From Pyrocephalus nanus (lineage: Eukaryota; Chordata; Aves; Passeriformes; Tyrannidae): a DNA stretch of 64,000 bases. The DNA lies in the NCBI GenBank assembly GCA_038380795.1, contig CM076263.1, positions 1,689,001 through 1,753,000 on the forward strand. The letters run 5' to 3'. Below, piece by piece: positions 33,982 through 42,880 of this stretch. Numbering within the stretch: the stretch's first letter is position 1; each line of letters opens with the position of its first letter. A program made the translations under genes and the position numbers. The notes below the pieces were generated by a model. That model was given only the letters and a program-made list of their open reading frames with translations, was not told where the DNA came from and searched no databases.

Positions 33982-34944
33982 GTGAGTTCTGGTTTTATTT
34001 TATTTTATGGGGTTTTTTTCTTCTTTATTTAGTGTTTTAAGAAATGCTCAGTTTTTCCCTCCCGCTCGGCCCTGCTGGGATTCCCGGGTGGTAGTGGGGT
34101 GTGGGGTACCCCGCCTGCTGCCTTCGCTGACGGGGGTGGACCAAGGGGGTGTCCCCCCCGCTCCATCCCCTCCTGTCCCTCCCTCTGTCCCTCCCGGTGC
34201 CCTCGGACTGTGCCCGGTTCTCCCGGTGTTCCCCGAGCTGCGGCAGCATCGCGCAGAGGTAGCACCGGGCTCTCCCGGCTTCCAGGTCGGATATTCCCCT
34301 CTTTCTGCTTGCCAGTTAACCGTAATAATGACTATTTTAAATTGAAAAATTATTTTTATTTTTTTACTGCTTTGTGGCGATCAGTTGACATTAGTAATTT
34401 TTATCGTATTCCCTTGGATTGTGGCAAAACTTTTGCCCGACTTCCCGCTGCCCACGGTCTCTCGCCGTGTCGCTGATGCGACCCCGCGGAGCGCTCGCTG
34501 ACGTGCGGGATCAACTTAGGGATCGGCTCTTACTTGTAGTGAGGGATGGGATGCGCGGGGTGATCCTGTCCCGTCCCGTCCCGTCTCATTCCATCCCGAC
34601 TCATTCCATCCCGTCTCATTCCATCCCGTCTCATTCCATTCGGTTTCATTCCATCCCATCCCATCCCATCCCATCCCATCCCATCCCATCCCATCCCATC
34701 CCATCCCATCCCTCATCCTCTGCACCTCGCAGCGGGGCAGCGACCCGACGGCTCGGGGTCCCCCCCGGTGCTGGAAAGCCCTCGGTGGCGGGGTTTTATC
34801 CCGATTCTTACCCAGCCGCTGCCCGAGCCCGTGTGAACTCGGAGGCGGCTGTGGCTCCTGCCCAGCGTTGGGGTGGCACCTCTGGCGAGGCGTTGTCCCC
34901 GCTGGTGCTGAAGGAGCTCCGCGCTGTGTCACCGTGTCCCTTAG
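33982..34944 (+). other. putative first intron (short form)
   Basis: Starts with GTGAGT and, if exon 2 is real, ends with 'gtgtcccttag' at 34,944. It has a T-rich start, a CpG-rich second half and a pentamer array at 34,567-34,709. If the candidate exon 2 is not real, the intron continues beyond the window end. Confidence 0.35.
34567..34709. repeat. (CCCGT/CCCAT)n pentanucleotide array
   Basis: The left part is CCCGT with 'ctcattccat' interruptions; the right part, about 34,647-34,709, is an unbroken CCCAT run of roughly 12 units. The change from CpG-containing to CpA-containing units is directional. Open frames in it (Ser-His-Pro-Ile on plus, Gly-Trp-Asp on minus) are artefacts. Confidence 0.93.
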
Positions 34945-35017
34945 GTTCGCCTGGCGCAGGATCATCCCGCGGATAGCCCCCCTCATCCCGGCGGCAGCGG
35001 CGAGCCCGGGCGATGCG
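34945..35017 (+). other. candidate second exon with a start codon
   Basis: Bounded by an acceptor-like 'gtgtcccttag' and a donor 'GTATGT' at 35,018; 73 bp, CpG-rich. It contains an ATG at 35,013 with G at -3, so the coding part would be only ATG-CG before the donor. First coding exons that carry little beyond the ATG are known in vertebrates. The acceptor's pyrimidine tract is weak, and CpG-rich sequence produces such patterns by chance. Confidence 0.25.
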
Positions 35018-35067
35018 GTATGTGTCCTGCTGCGGGGGGGAGCGGGGCTGCCCGGGGGAGGGGGGGG

Positions 35068-35645
35068 GGTGTGCGGGGTTCGGTGCTCAGGGACTGGTGG
35101 GCTTGGTGGAAGTATCCCTGGGATGGGCTCAGCCCGGGTTGTGGGGAATGTGGGGGGAGCATCCCTGGGATGGTATTAACTCCAGCGTGGGGAGTGTGTG
35201 TGGGGGGGAGCATCCCCGGGGTGTGCTCATCCTGGGCGTGGGGAGTGTGGGGTGACCATCCCTGGGGTGTGCCCGGTGTGGTGCCTGCACCCCTGGGATG
35301 TGCTCAGCCCTGGGGTGTGGGGAGCATGAAGCAAGCAACCCTGGGATGTGCTCAGCGAGGGGCGAGCATCTGAGGGACGTTCTAAGCCTGGATGCGGGGA
35401 GTGTGGGGTGAACATTCGTGGGATGTGCTCATCCCGGGTGTGAGGAGTGTGGGGTGCTCATCCCTGGGATGTGCTCAGTGTGGGGGTGAGCAACCCTGGA
35501 TGTGCTTACCCCGAGTATGGGGAGCGTGGGATGATCCGTCCTGGGATGTGCCAGCAAACATTCCTGGGATGTGCCCGGTGTGGGGTGGGCATCCCTGGAT
35601 GTGCTCACCCCCGGTGTGGGGAGCGTGAGGCGAGCAGCCCAGCTG
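35068..35645. repeat. G-rich minisatellite, ~47-bp unit with ~31-bp variants
   Basis: From about 35,095 the motif 'atccctgggatgtgctca' recurs about a dozen times (near 35,116, 35,160, 35,210, 35,258, 35,289, 35,336, 35,414, 35,459 and onwards), alternating with 'gtgtggggagtgtggggtga'. Spacing is mostly 44-50 bp with some near 31 or shorter. A G run precedes it at about 35,068-35,076. It begins within about 100 bp of the candidate exon 2. Open frames on both strands are artefacts. Confidence 0.85.
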
Positions 35646-36026
35646 GCGTGGGCGCTTTGCCACCTCCCTCCCCACGGCAGCAGCCTTGGCATCCCCAAAT
35701 TTCCCCGCGGTCCCCTGGCCACAAGCGCCGTGTGGCAGGAGGGGGAGCTCGCACCGTGCTGGCTGAATAAGGACGGGGATCTGTGCAGGACAGGGGTCCC
35801 TCTGCCCTGAGCAAGGGGAACCCCCCCCTCCTCGGAACCACCCCCCCTTTCCACCAGCCCTCCCCGCAGCTCCGGCGCTGAATTTCCTCCGAGCCCTCCT
35901 GCCCATATTGTGCTATTGATTGCTGAGCTGAACTTCCTCCCGAAATCATTAAAGCTTAAAAAATTGATGGCACAATAGAGCCCTTTATTAGCCACATAAC
36001 TTTTCTTGCTTTCTTCCTTTCTTCTT

Positions 36027-36058
<32 letters not shown>

Positions 36059-37339
36059 TCAACACAAAAGGGCAGAGCCTGAGCTCGGATTTGTGTCCCG
36101 TGTCCCTGTGAGAGCTGGGCAGCATGCCCTCCTCCACCCCAGCTGCCCACCAGCACAGCCGTGCCGGGCTGTTTATTAGGAAAAATGGCAAAGATGGAAT
36201 CGATGTGTGCAGGTTTATTGTGGTTGGGGTTTTTGTTGTTGTTGTTGTTTTTCTTTTCTTTTAATCCCAGCCCCCTCTCTTTGCAGCCTGCAGATAGGTC
36301 TATTTATTCCTGCTCTGGTAAATAAAAATATTTGAATGGGGACTGTAATATTTTATTCCCTGTCGTGCCTGTCCTTTGGTCTAATGATGGCTGAGTTCTT
36401 GCTCGGTATTAACTTACCATTTTAGTAACAGTTGAGTTTTCCTAAAGAAATCCCTCTGGGCTGACCATTACTGTGTCATTGTATAACACAGCAGAAAGAT
36501 GGATTACCTGGATGGATCTCCTCCAGCGTGACTTCACCGAGTGACAGGCTTCAGCTAATTTATCCCCGCTCCCGTTGTAACTGTTGGGATGGGGTTTATG
36601 GCTTCTAGGAAATATTTGCAGTGTCTCAGGGCTTGCAATTGTAAATACAGGCACTGATTTGCCAGGTGGGACTGCTGGCAGCATCCTTCTTCGTGGGAAG
36701 CCCCAGCTCCTGGAGTCAAGTTAACCCCTACGAGTTCTTCTTTAGCGGGGAAATAGAAAGCTTTCACTTCTTCTGGTTATTCAGAGAGGTGTCTGAGTGT
36801 GTCTGGGTGGAGGAGAAAGGAGAAGCCGGAAAAAAAGGGTATGTTTATGTGTGTGAGTGTGTATGCACGTTAAAAAATAAATCACATGGTTTCGAAGCCA
36901 ATATAACATTTTGTTGAAGGATCCCTTAGCAATCCTGTGCTGGAGCAGGGATTGAAAGTCACGTAGAGGGGACACTGCCTCGCTGTGTGGCCTTGGGCCA
37001 GTCATTTATCTTCTCTGCTGCAGTGTCGGTATCTTAGGAGTGTGGCTGCCTGTGCTGCCCCATTTTCTGCTGGCCCTGTCTCAGTGCTGCACACTCGCCC
37101 TGTCCTCTTCACCACAGTTTTCGTGTGACACCCTGCGAGTTCTAAGGTGCTGCTTCAGGGTAGACACCCCTAAGTGCTAAACACACCCCCCCAAAATGCT
37201 TCCCTGCCAGGAGGGGAGCAAGAGGTGCATCCCTCCGTGCTCCCTGCTTTTCAGAAAAGCATCAGCTTGGCTCTGGGTACCCTGTGTGCCCCCAGTTTGT
37301 CGCCCCTGCAGAATATTGCATGCTGCCGCCGAAAATGAT
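35646..37339. other. unique sequence, probably intronic
   Basis: Contains a T27 run at 36,030-36,056, a (GTT)n run near 36,233-36,250 and AT-rich complex sequence at 36,270-36,460. No exon or repeat family recognised. Confidence 0.4.
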
Positions 37340-37520
37340 GAAGCAGCAGGACAAGAGTGGCTTAGAGGGGTTTGTATTTGCAGATGACACTGAGCTGAGT
37401 GCAGTTGACGTGCCTGAGGGATCGGATGGCATCCAGAGGGACCTGGACAAGCTCGGGAAGTGGGCCCAAGTTCAGCAAGGCCAAGTGCGGGGTCCTGCAC
37501 AGGGGTTGGGGCAGCCTCGG
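37340..37520 (+). pseudogene. CR1 reverse-transcriptase fragment with FADD box
   Basis: In the frame through 37,375 the translation reads SGLEGFVFADDTELS, then EGSDGIQRDLDKLGKWAQ. FADD is the catalytic aspartate motif of CR1-type reverse transcriptase, and the following block is the conserved segment downstream. Near 37,470 a frameshift moves the match to another frame, which reads FSKAKCGVLHRG. The fragment is thus from the middle of ORF2, lacks both ends and cannot encode an enzyme. It abuts the 3' side of a minus-strand CR1 copy. Confidence 0.85.
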
Positions 37521-37540
37521 GGACCAATCCTGGTGGATCC

Positions 37541-38028
37541 TGTCCAACCCCTTTGCCATGGGCAGGGACACCTTCCACTAGCCCAGGTTGCTCCAAGCCC
37601 CATCCAACCTGACCTTCAGCCCTTCCAGGTGATCCAGGGGCAGCCACAGCTTCTCTGGAAAACCTGTGCCAGGACCTCACCACCCTCACAGCCAACAGTT
37701 CCTTCCCAATATCCCATCTATCCCTGCCCTCTGGCACTGGGAAGCCATTCCCTGTGTGCTGTCCCTCCATCCCTTGTCCCCAGTCCCTCTCCAGCTCTCC
37801 TGGAGCCCCTTTAGGCCCTGCAAGGGGCTCTCAGGTCTCCCTGGAGCCTTCTCTTCTCCAGCTGAACACCTCCAGCTCTCCCAGCCTGGCTCCAGAGCGG
37901 AGGAGCACCTTGGAGCATCCCTGTGGCCTCCTCTGGACTCGCTTCACATCCTTCTTGTGTTGGAGACCCCAGAACTTGACACAGGACTGCAGGAGGGGTC
38001 TCACCAGGACAGAGCAGAGGGGCAATTA
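37541..38028 (-). mobile_element. CR1 LINE fragment lacking its 3' end
   Basis: Starts at 'tgtccaacccctttgccatg', so the last 50-60 bp of the usual CR1 3' end are missing. It continues through 'cttcagcccttccaggtgat' and 'ctggagccttctcttctcca' and ends near 'agagcagaggggcaatta'. A minus-strand frame in its right half reads LVRPLLQSCVKFWGLQHKKD, the CR1 ORF2 C-terminal region. Confidence 0.92.
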
Positions 38029-38344
38029 TGCCTTCTTAAAAAAGGTCTGAGTGTACCTGGTCTGGGGTTTTGCAGTCACCAGAATCAGGTACCTGAAGAC
38101 ATGTTTAGGCAGCTGAATCCAAGTGAAACCCTCCTCCTTCCTGGCTTGCCCAGGGCATCGCTGCAGTCCCAGGCCCTGTCCCACTGCAGCTGCACACTCT
38201 CCTCAGCAGCAAGGACTCTCTGTTCTCTTCTCTTGCCACGCTCCAGAAGCTTATACAATTTTTTTGGCGCTTTTCCCCGAAGTCATTATTCTGGGTTACA
38301 TGGTTTGTTTGTTTATGCTTTTTGGTTTTAATCATACTTCTTTT

Positions 38345-38375
<31 letters not shown>

Positions 38376-38432
38376 GTGTCTGAAAAGCTCCAGGGCTTCC
38401 TTTCCACTACTCCCCACTCCCAGATGGTCGCC

Positions 38433-38467
<35 letters not shown>

Positions 38468-39294
38468 AAATATTAGAATAAAAAAGGAAATAGTTTGGTT
38501 CAGTAATGAATGAAGTTTGGCTTTTCTAGAGAGGATGTGGGAGAGAAAAAGAGGTGGGGGAGAAAGAAGTCTCAGGTGTGTTTGCAGGGAAGGGTGTGCC
38601 CTGCCATGTATTTTAAGCTCTGCTGGGTCTGTGCCACTTGTTTTACAGCACTGCTATGAAAAGGGATCCGGGTCGTGCTTTGCCTTTAATCTCACCATGA
38701 CCAGCTCAAAGGAAAAAAAAACCACTCCCTCTTCTGATGAATCTGTTTCATTTACTTAATGAGATCTCAGTTCTCCATTCTTGTCGTTGGGAGGAGATGC
38801 CTTGGCTTATTTACCTTATTTAGCTAAGCTTGTTGGTCTGAAAGGGTTTTCTTGGGTTTGTTTTTTTTTTTTTTTGGAAGGAGGAAGGAGCAGGCGGGTG
38901 GGGAGCAATGGGGCTTGTCAGGCTGTCCGTTTCCCTCTCCAGGGGTTCTCCAGGTGCAAAGGGAGCTGCTCCAAGAGCAGGGCTCAGAGGAAAGGCTTCA
39001 AAGGGTAGGATGATGCTGTCTGTCCAGGTGGCAAGGACAAGGCAAGGACAACCTGCTGCTGTTGCAGGTTGGGGTACAATTCCCAGGGAGCAGGACTGGG
39101 CTGTTGCAAGTCCAGCCACTGCTTCTTCACTGCACACCAGCAGCAGGGCTGGCATGCTGTCTTGGGGTACTTATGGAGCAGAGGGGAGATACAGGATGGC
39201 AGCATCTCATCCTGATGGTCCAGTACTGGGGAATGTGCTTCTTGCTCCTGCAGGAAAGCAAGGTCTCCAGGGCAGCTGGGGAGGCTGTCACAGC
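38029..39294. other. unique sequence with opposing homopolymers
   Basis: Dominated by T23 (38,341-38,363) and A30 (38,436-38,465), 72 bp apart. The rest is unique with no recognised exon. Confidence 0.45.
38341..38465. repeat. T23...A30 inverted homopolymer pair
   Basis: A T tract and an A tract on the same strand separated by 72 bp could pair as a hairpin. It may mark two old poly-A insertions in opposite orientation or microsatellite expansion. Confidence 0.9.
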
Positions 39295-39570
39295 CAGGAC
39301 AAGTAACGAGGACAAGAGGAAACAGCCTCAAGTTTCGTGAGGAGAGGTTTAGGTTGGGTATCAGTGAAAATTTCTTCACAGAAAAGGCTGTCAAATGTTG
39401 GCACAGGCTGCCCAGGTCAGTGGTGGAGTCCCCATGCCTGCAGGGATTTAAAAGCCACGTGGATGTGGCATTTGGGGACACGGGTCAGCGGTGGCCTTGG
39501 CAGTGCTAGGGGAACAGTTGGTCCTAATGACCTTGGAGGGCTTTTCCAGCCTAAACTGTTCTGTAGGTCT
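39295..39570 (+). mobile_element. CR1 LINE 3' fragment, older subfamily
   Basis: Contains 'aacagcctcaagtttcgtga', 'gaaaatttcttcacagaaaa', 'ggcacaggctgcccaggtca', 'atgtggcatttggggacacg' and a worn tail 'ctaaactgttctgtaggtc'. It belongs to the 'ggtggccttggcagtgct' subfamily. Confidence 0.9.
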
Positions 39571-40396
39571 TTGATCTGGGACTGGCTTTGCAGGGGCCTG
39601 ACCTGCCGACCTTTAGCTGCTCCTGTCATAGTCTAGGTCATCTCAATATGAAAGGTCTCTCTGAGACCCTTCATTCTGCCTAAGGTGGGGCTTCTGTGCT
39701 TCCCTCCTGGTTAGTCACTTAGATGGGTGCTCTGTTGGTCAGAGCTCTCGTTCTGTGTGTTTTGCTGGGGTTCTCCGTGGGATTTGGGGACATCATCTGG
39801 CTCCACATCCCTTCCCCACCAACACCAGCCACCATGCTTCCTGTCCTCCTGTGTGGTCTGCAGAGCCAGTGCTGCCTCTTGCTGCCTCTGTCAGGCTGCA
39901 TATTGATGGCATGGCCTCAGTCATGGCTGGCACCTGAATGAATTACTGCAATACAAATAAATAAGAAAAAGAGAAATAGTATTTGCAAGAGCAGCGGGTT
40001 GGAGCTCTAACATTTATGCAGGGCCATTCATCAGAAATGACACCCAAATGTTCTGTAAACTCTCACATGCACATAAAATGCTGCTCCCAGGCTTCAAGGC
40101 AGTTGTCAGCTGTTTAATAACAAAGCTACACCATGGTTTGGGATCTGAAATGCAGAGTTACTACTTCCACTTGGAGCTGCAGGGAAAATTTGGGTCCACA
40201 AATAGGATGAACTCTATTGGAAACTTGACAGGACACCCATATGAACGTGATGTGGACATTTTATGTCTTCCAGTGGGTAAGACCGTCAGTTCTGTGGCTT
40301 TTCTGAAAGTTTTTGCCTCTGCCGGCTAAGCTGCCTCAAGAGAGACACAGATCATTTTGGGTTGTGGGGTGCACGGTGCTCTAGAAACTCAAAGGA
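39571..40396. other. unique non-coding sequence
   Basis: No exon recognised. A 93-codon open frame at 40,048-40,329 has ordinary-looking composition but no identifiable domain and no strong splice context. Confidence 0.4.
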
Positions 40397-40957
40397 GGGT
40401 TTGGGTTGGAAGGGACCTTAAAGCTCATCTCATTCCAACCCCCCTGCCATGGGCAGGGACACCTTCCACTATATCCCAGGTTGCTCCAAGACCCGTCCTA
40501 CCTGGCCTTGGACACTTCCAGGGATCCAGGGGCAGCCACAGCTTCTCTGGAAAACCTGTGCCAGGGCCTCCCCACCCTCACAGACAGCAATTCCTTCCAG
40601 ATATTCTATCTAACCCTTCTCCCTGTCAGTTTTAAGCCATTCCCCCTTGTTCTCCAGGCTGTTGGCCCTCCATCCCTTGTCCCCAGTCCCTCTCCAGCTC
40701 TCTTGGAGCCCCTTTAGGCCCTGCAAGGAGCTCTCAGGTGTCCCTGGAGCCTTCTCTTCTCCAGGGGAACCCCCCCAGCTCTCCCAGCCTGGCTCCAGAG
40801 CAGAGGGGCTCCAGCCCTGGCAGCATCTCCGTGGCCTCCTCTGGACTCTCTCCAGCAGCTCCACGTCCCTGTGCTGTTGTTCCCCAGGGCTCTGCAGGTG
40901 GGGTCTCACCTGAGCAGGGTAGAGGGGGAAAACCACCTCCCTTGACCTGCTGGTCAC
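40397..40957 (-). mobile_element. CR1 LINE 3' fragment (~560 bp)
   Basis: Begins 'gagggtttgggttggaaggg', without the terminal octamers, and extends to 'gacctgctggtcactc'. A minus-strand frame reads SRSREVVFPLYPAQVRPHL and then QHRDVELLERVQRRPRR, the CR1 ORF2 C-terminal segment. The frame is interrupted, so the copy is dead. Confidence 0.94.
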
Positions 40958-41960
40958 TCTTTAAGTCCTAAGCAGCCTTGTGGGTTACAGACTGAGTAAA
41001 GTGGTGCCTCCCAACCTGTTGTTGCTACTTCTTGCAGATCTTCTGTCTATTGCACACAAGATCTACCAGTCAGCAAGGTACCCTTTGCCCTGTGGGATCT
41101 CTTGGTCTCTGTTCCTGGTGGCTTCAAACACTGTCAGAGCATTCTCATTTCACCACATTTAAGAACACGCAGCAGAGGAGGAGTTTGGAGAGGGAGCAGA
41201 AGAGTTTACTTCTTGCCCTCTTTTTTTTTTTTTTTTTTTCATTTTAATAAAGAAATCGCATTTTTATGCATCTGTTGGCTCCAGCCTTCTCCTTTCCCCA
41301 GGCTTTGTCTAGCACAAGGCCTGGAGATTTGCATGGCTGATCGAATCTGATGGCAGCAACCAAATCTTCATTAGCAAACGCATGGACCTCGAGCTAATTG
41401 GCAGGCGATGAACTCTACGACTGCAACGAAGACGAGCCCTTGTGGAGAGCACGTTGCAGCTTGGCACAGGGACACGAACAAGAAGCCATTGGCAACTTTG
41501 AAATTTAAATCCCTCTGGGGCATTTATTTTTAGGTTGCCTTGCTCTGTGGTGGAACACGCCATCAAAGTAAAACCAAGAGGAGGGTGGGCAGGAGCGTGG
41601 TGACCTCCGCCAGCTCAGCAGTGAGCTTGAGGTTAGAGTCTGGAAGATGTGAGATAAAAATATTTGGGGTATTCGTTGTCACTCTCAAGCATCTTGATTG
41701 CCAGTCGAACAGGGGAGAGGAGAAACACGACTGTTCAGAGTCACTGAAGTTGCTCAGCGGAGATTTTCGGGCAGTGCTGTTACTGCATCGCTGTCTGCTG
41801 GAAGTGCTTCACTTGTCAGCCTCGCCTTTACAAACTGTCCTTTTTTTTTGTTTTGTTTTGTTTTTTTGATGTTTGCACCTTGGAGTTGTCTTCTGGGGGC
41901 TGGAATTTGATGTTGGGGCCCTTGGTCTTCTCTCCAAGGCAATGGCACCAGGCAGGACCA
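40958..41960. other. unique sequence with T19 and an AT-rich block
   Basis: T19 at 41,221-41,239. The block 41,320-41,540 is complex and repeat-free and contains a perfect octamer ATTTGCAT at 41,327-41,334. No exon recognised. Confidence 0.42.
41327..41540. promoter_or_regulatory. candidate conserved non-coding block with POU octamer
   Basis: ATTTGCAT at 41,327 is followed by repeat-free, mixed-composition sequence with TAAT cores ('gagctaattggcaggcg'). Its regulatory role is a guess from texture and one motif. Confidence 0.2.
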
Positions 41961-42034
41961 GGAGTTAGACTTCAGTGATCCCTGTGGGTCCCTTCCAACT
42001 CAGGATATTCTGTGATTCTGTGATTCTATGATTG
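41961..42034 (+). mobile_element. CR1 LINE 3' end with (ATTCTGTG)n tail
   Basis: Only about 75 bp: 'gatccctgtgggtcccttcc', then 'ggatattctgtgattctgtg' and 'attctatgatt'. The tandem 8-bp tail is the typical end of CR1 elements. The body resembles a different subfamily ('gggtcccttccaactcagg'). Confidence 0.9.
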
Positions 42035-42552
42035 GTGGGGAGCAGGTGTTGGCTGATGCCCTGAATTGATTAAATTAATCCCTGATATTCTGTTCCAGAG
42101 TTTTTTGTTTTCCATACAAGAAGATAAACACTTCTTGGTCAGCCTGTTGAGAGGCGCAGAGTTGCCATGTAAAATTGGAAGCAGGAAGAAAGGAGCATGG
42201 TTGCTTTTACCAATCACTATTTCAAACAGCAAGGTTACAAATGAATCCTTTGATAAAATGCAATTAATAGGATGATGTATGAATTTACTGGGCTCAGGTT
42301 TTAAATTTAAAGTGACCCAGAATAATAACTTCACTAAACAAACATCAACATGTAAATTAATTAAGTGTCAGGTTAGGAATAACTAATTTCAGGGTTCCTC
42401 TTGAAAATATGAAGAAGAGAGTGTTAACCTCAGTTTTTGTGATGTTGATGCAACTTGAGTGTCCCATTTCAGCACATTCATCTGTACACGTACATATGGA
42501 CTCCTGCAGCACAATTTGTGTTATATTTTTGATGCCCTTTTTCATGTCTTTT
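42035..42552. other. unique AT-rich sequence
   Basis: AT-rich and repeat-free; no exon recognised. Confidence 0.4.
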
Positions 42553-42880
42553 ATAGAATGGTTTGGGTTGGAAAGGACCTTAAAGATGATCTTGTTCCAC
42601 CCCCTGCCATGGGCAGGAACATCTTCCACTAGGCCAGGTTGCTCCAAGCCCTGTCCATCCAGCCTGGCCTTGGACACTTCCAGGGATCCAGGAGCAGCCA
42701 CAGCTTTCTATGGGCAACCTGTGCCAGGGCCTCCCCACCCTCACAGCCCAGAATTTGTTTGTAACATCTAATCTGAGCTTCCTCATTTATCTTTAAACGC
42801 TTCTCCCTTGTCCTATCACTACATGCCCATGTAAAAAGCCACTTCCCACCTTTTTTATAAGCTCCCTTTAAATACTGAAA
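42553..42880 (-). mobile_element. CR1 LINE 3' fragment
   Basis: Begins 'atagaatggtttgggttgga', passes 'ggaacatcttccactaggcc', 'gggcctccccaccctcacag' and 'cgcttctcccttgtcctatc', and ends 'agctccctttaaatactgaa'. It is the same type as 12,486-12,806. Confidence 0.93.

Larger units (their letters stand above)
33310..34000 (+). promoter_or_regulatory. CpG-island promoter
   Basis: Dense CpG, no TATA box seen, GC-box-like CCGCCCC/GGGCGG elements (for example 33,427-33,440 and 33,782-33,790), two CCAAT boxes, a CACGTG E-box and long G or C homopolymers (G17 at 33,362-33,378, a G run at 33,540-33,551, C12 at 33,586-33,597). This is typical of vertebrate CpG-island promoters. Orientation is taken from the splice donor at 33,982. 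A divergent minus-strand transcript is possible but shows no support. Confidence 0.8.

Noticed and set aside
34419..34976. 185-codon plus-strand frame and its minus-strand counterpart across the pentamer array
   Set aside because: Translation of (CCCAT)n and CpG-rich flanks; no splice or start context supports it.
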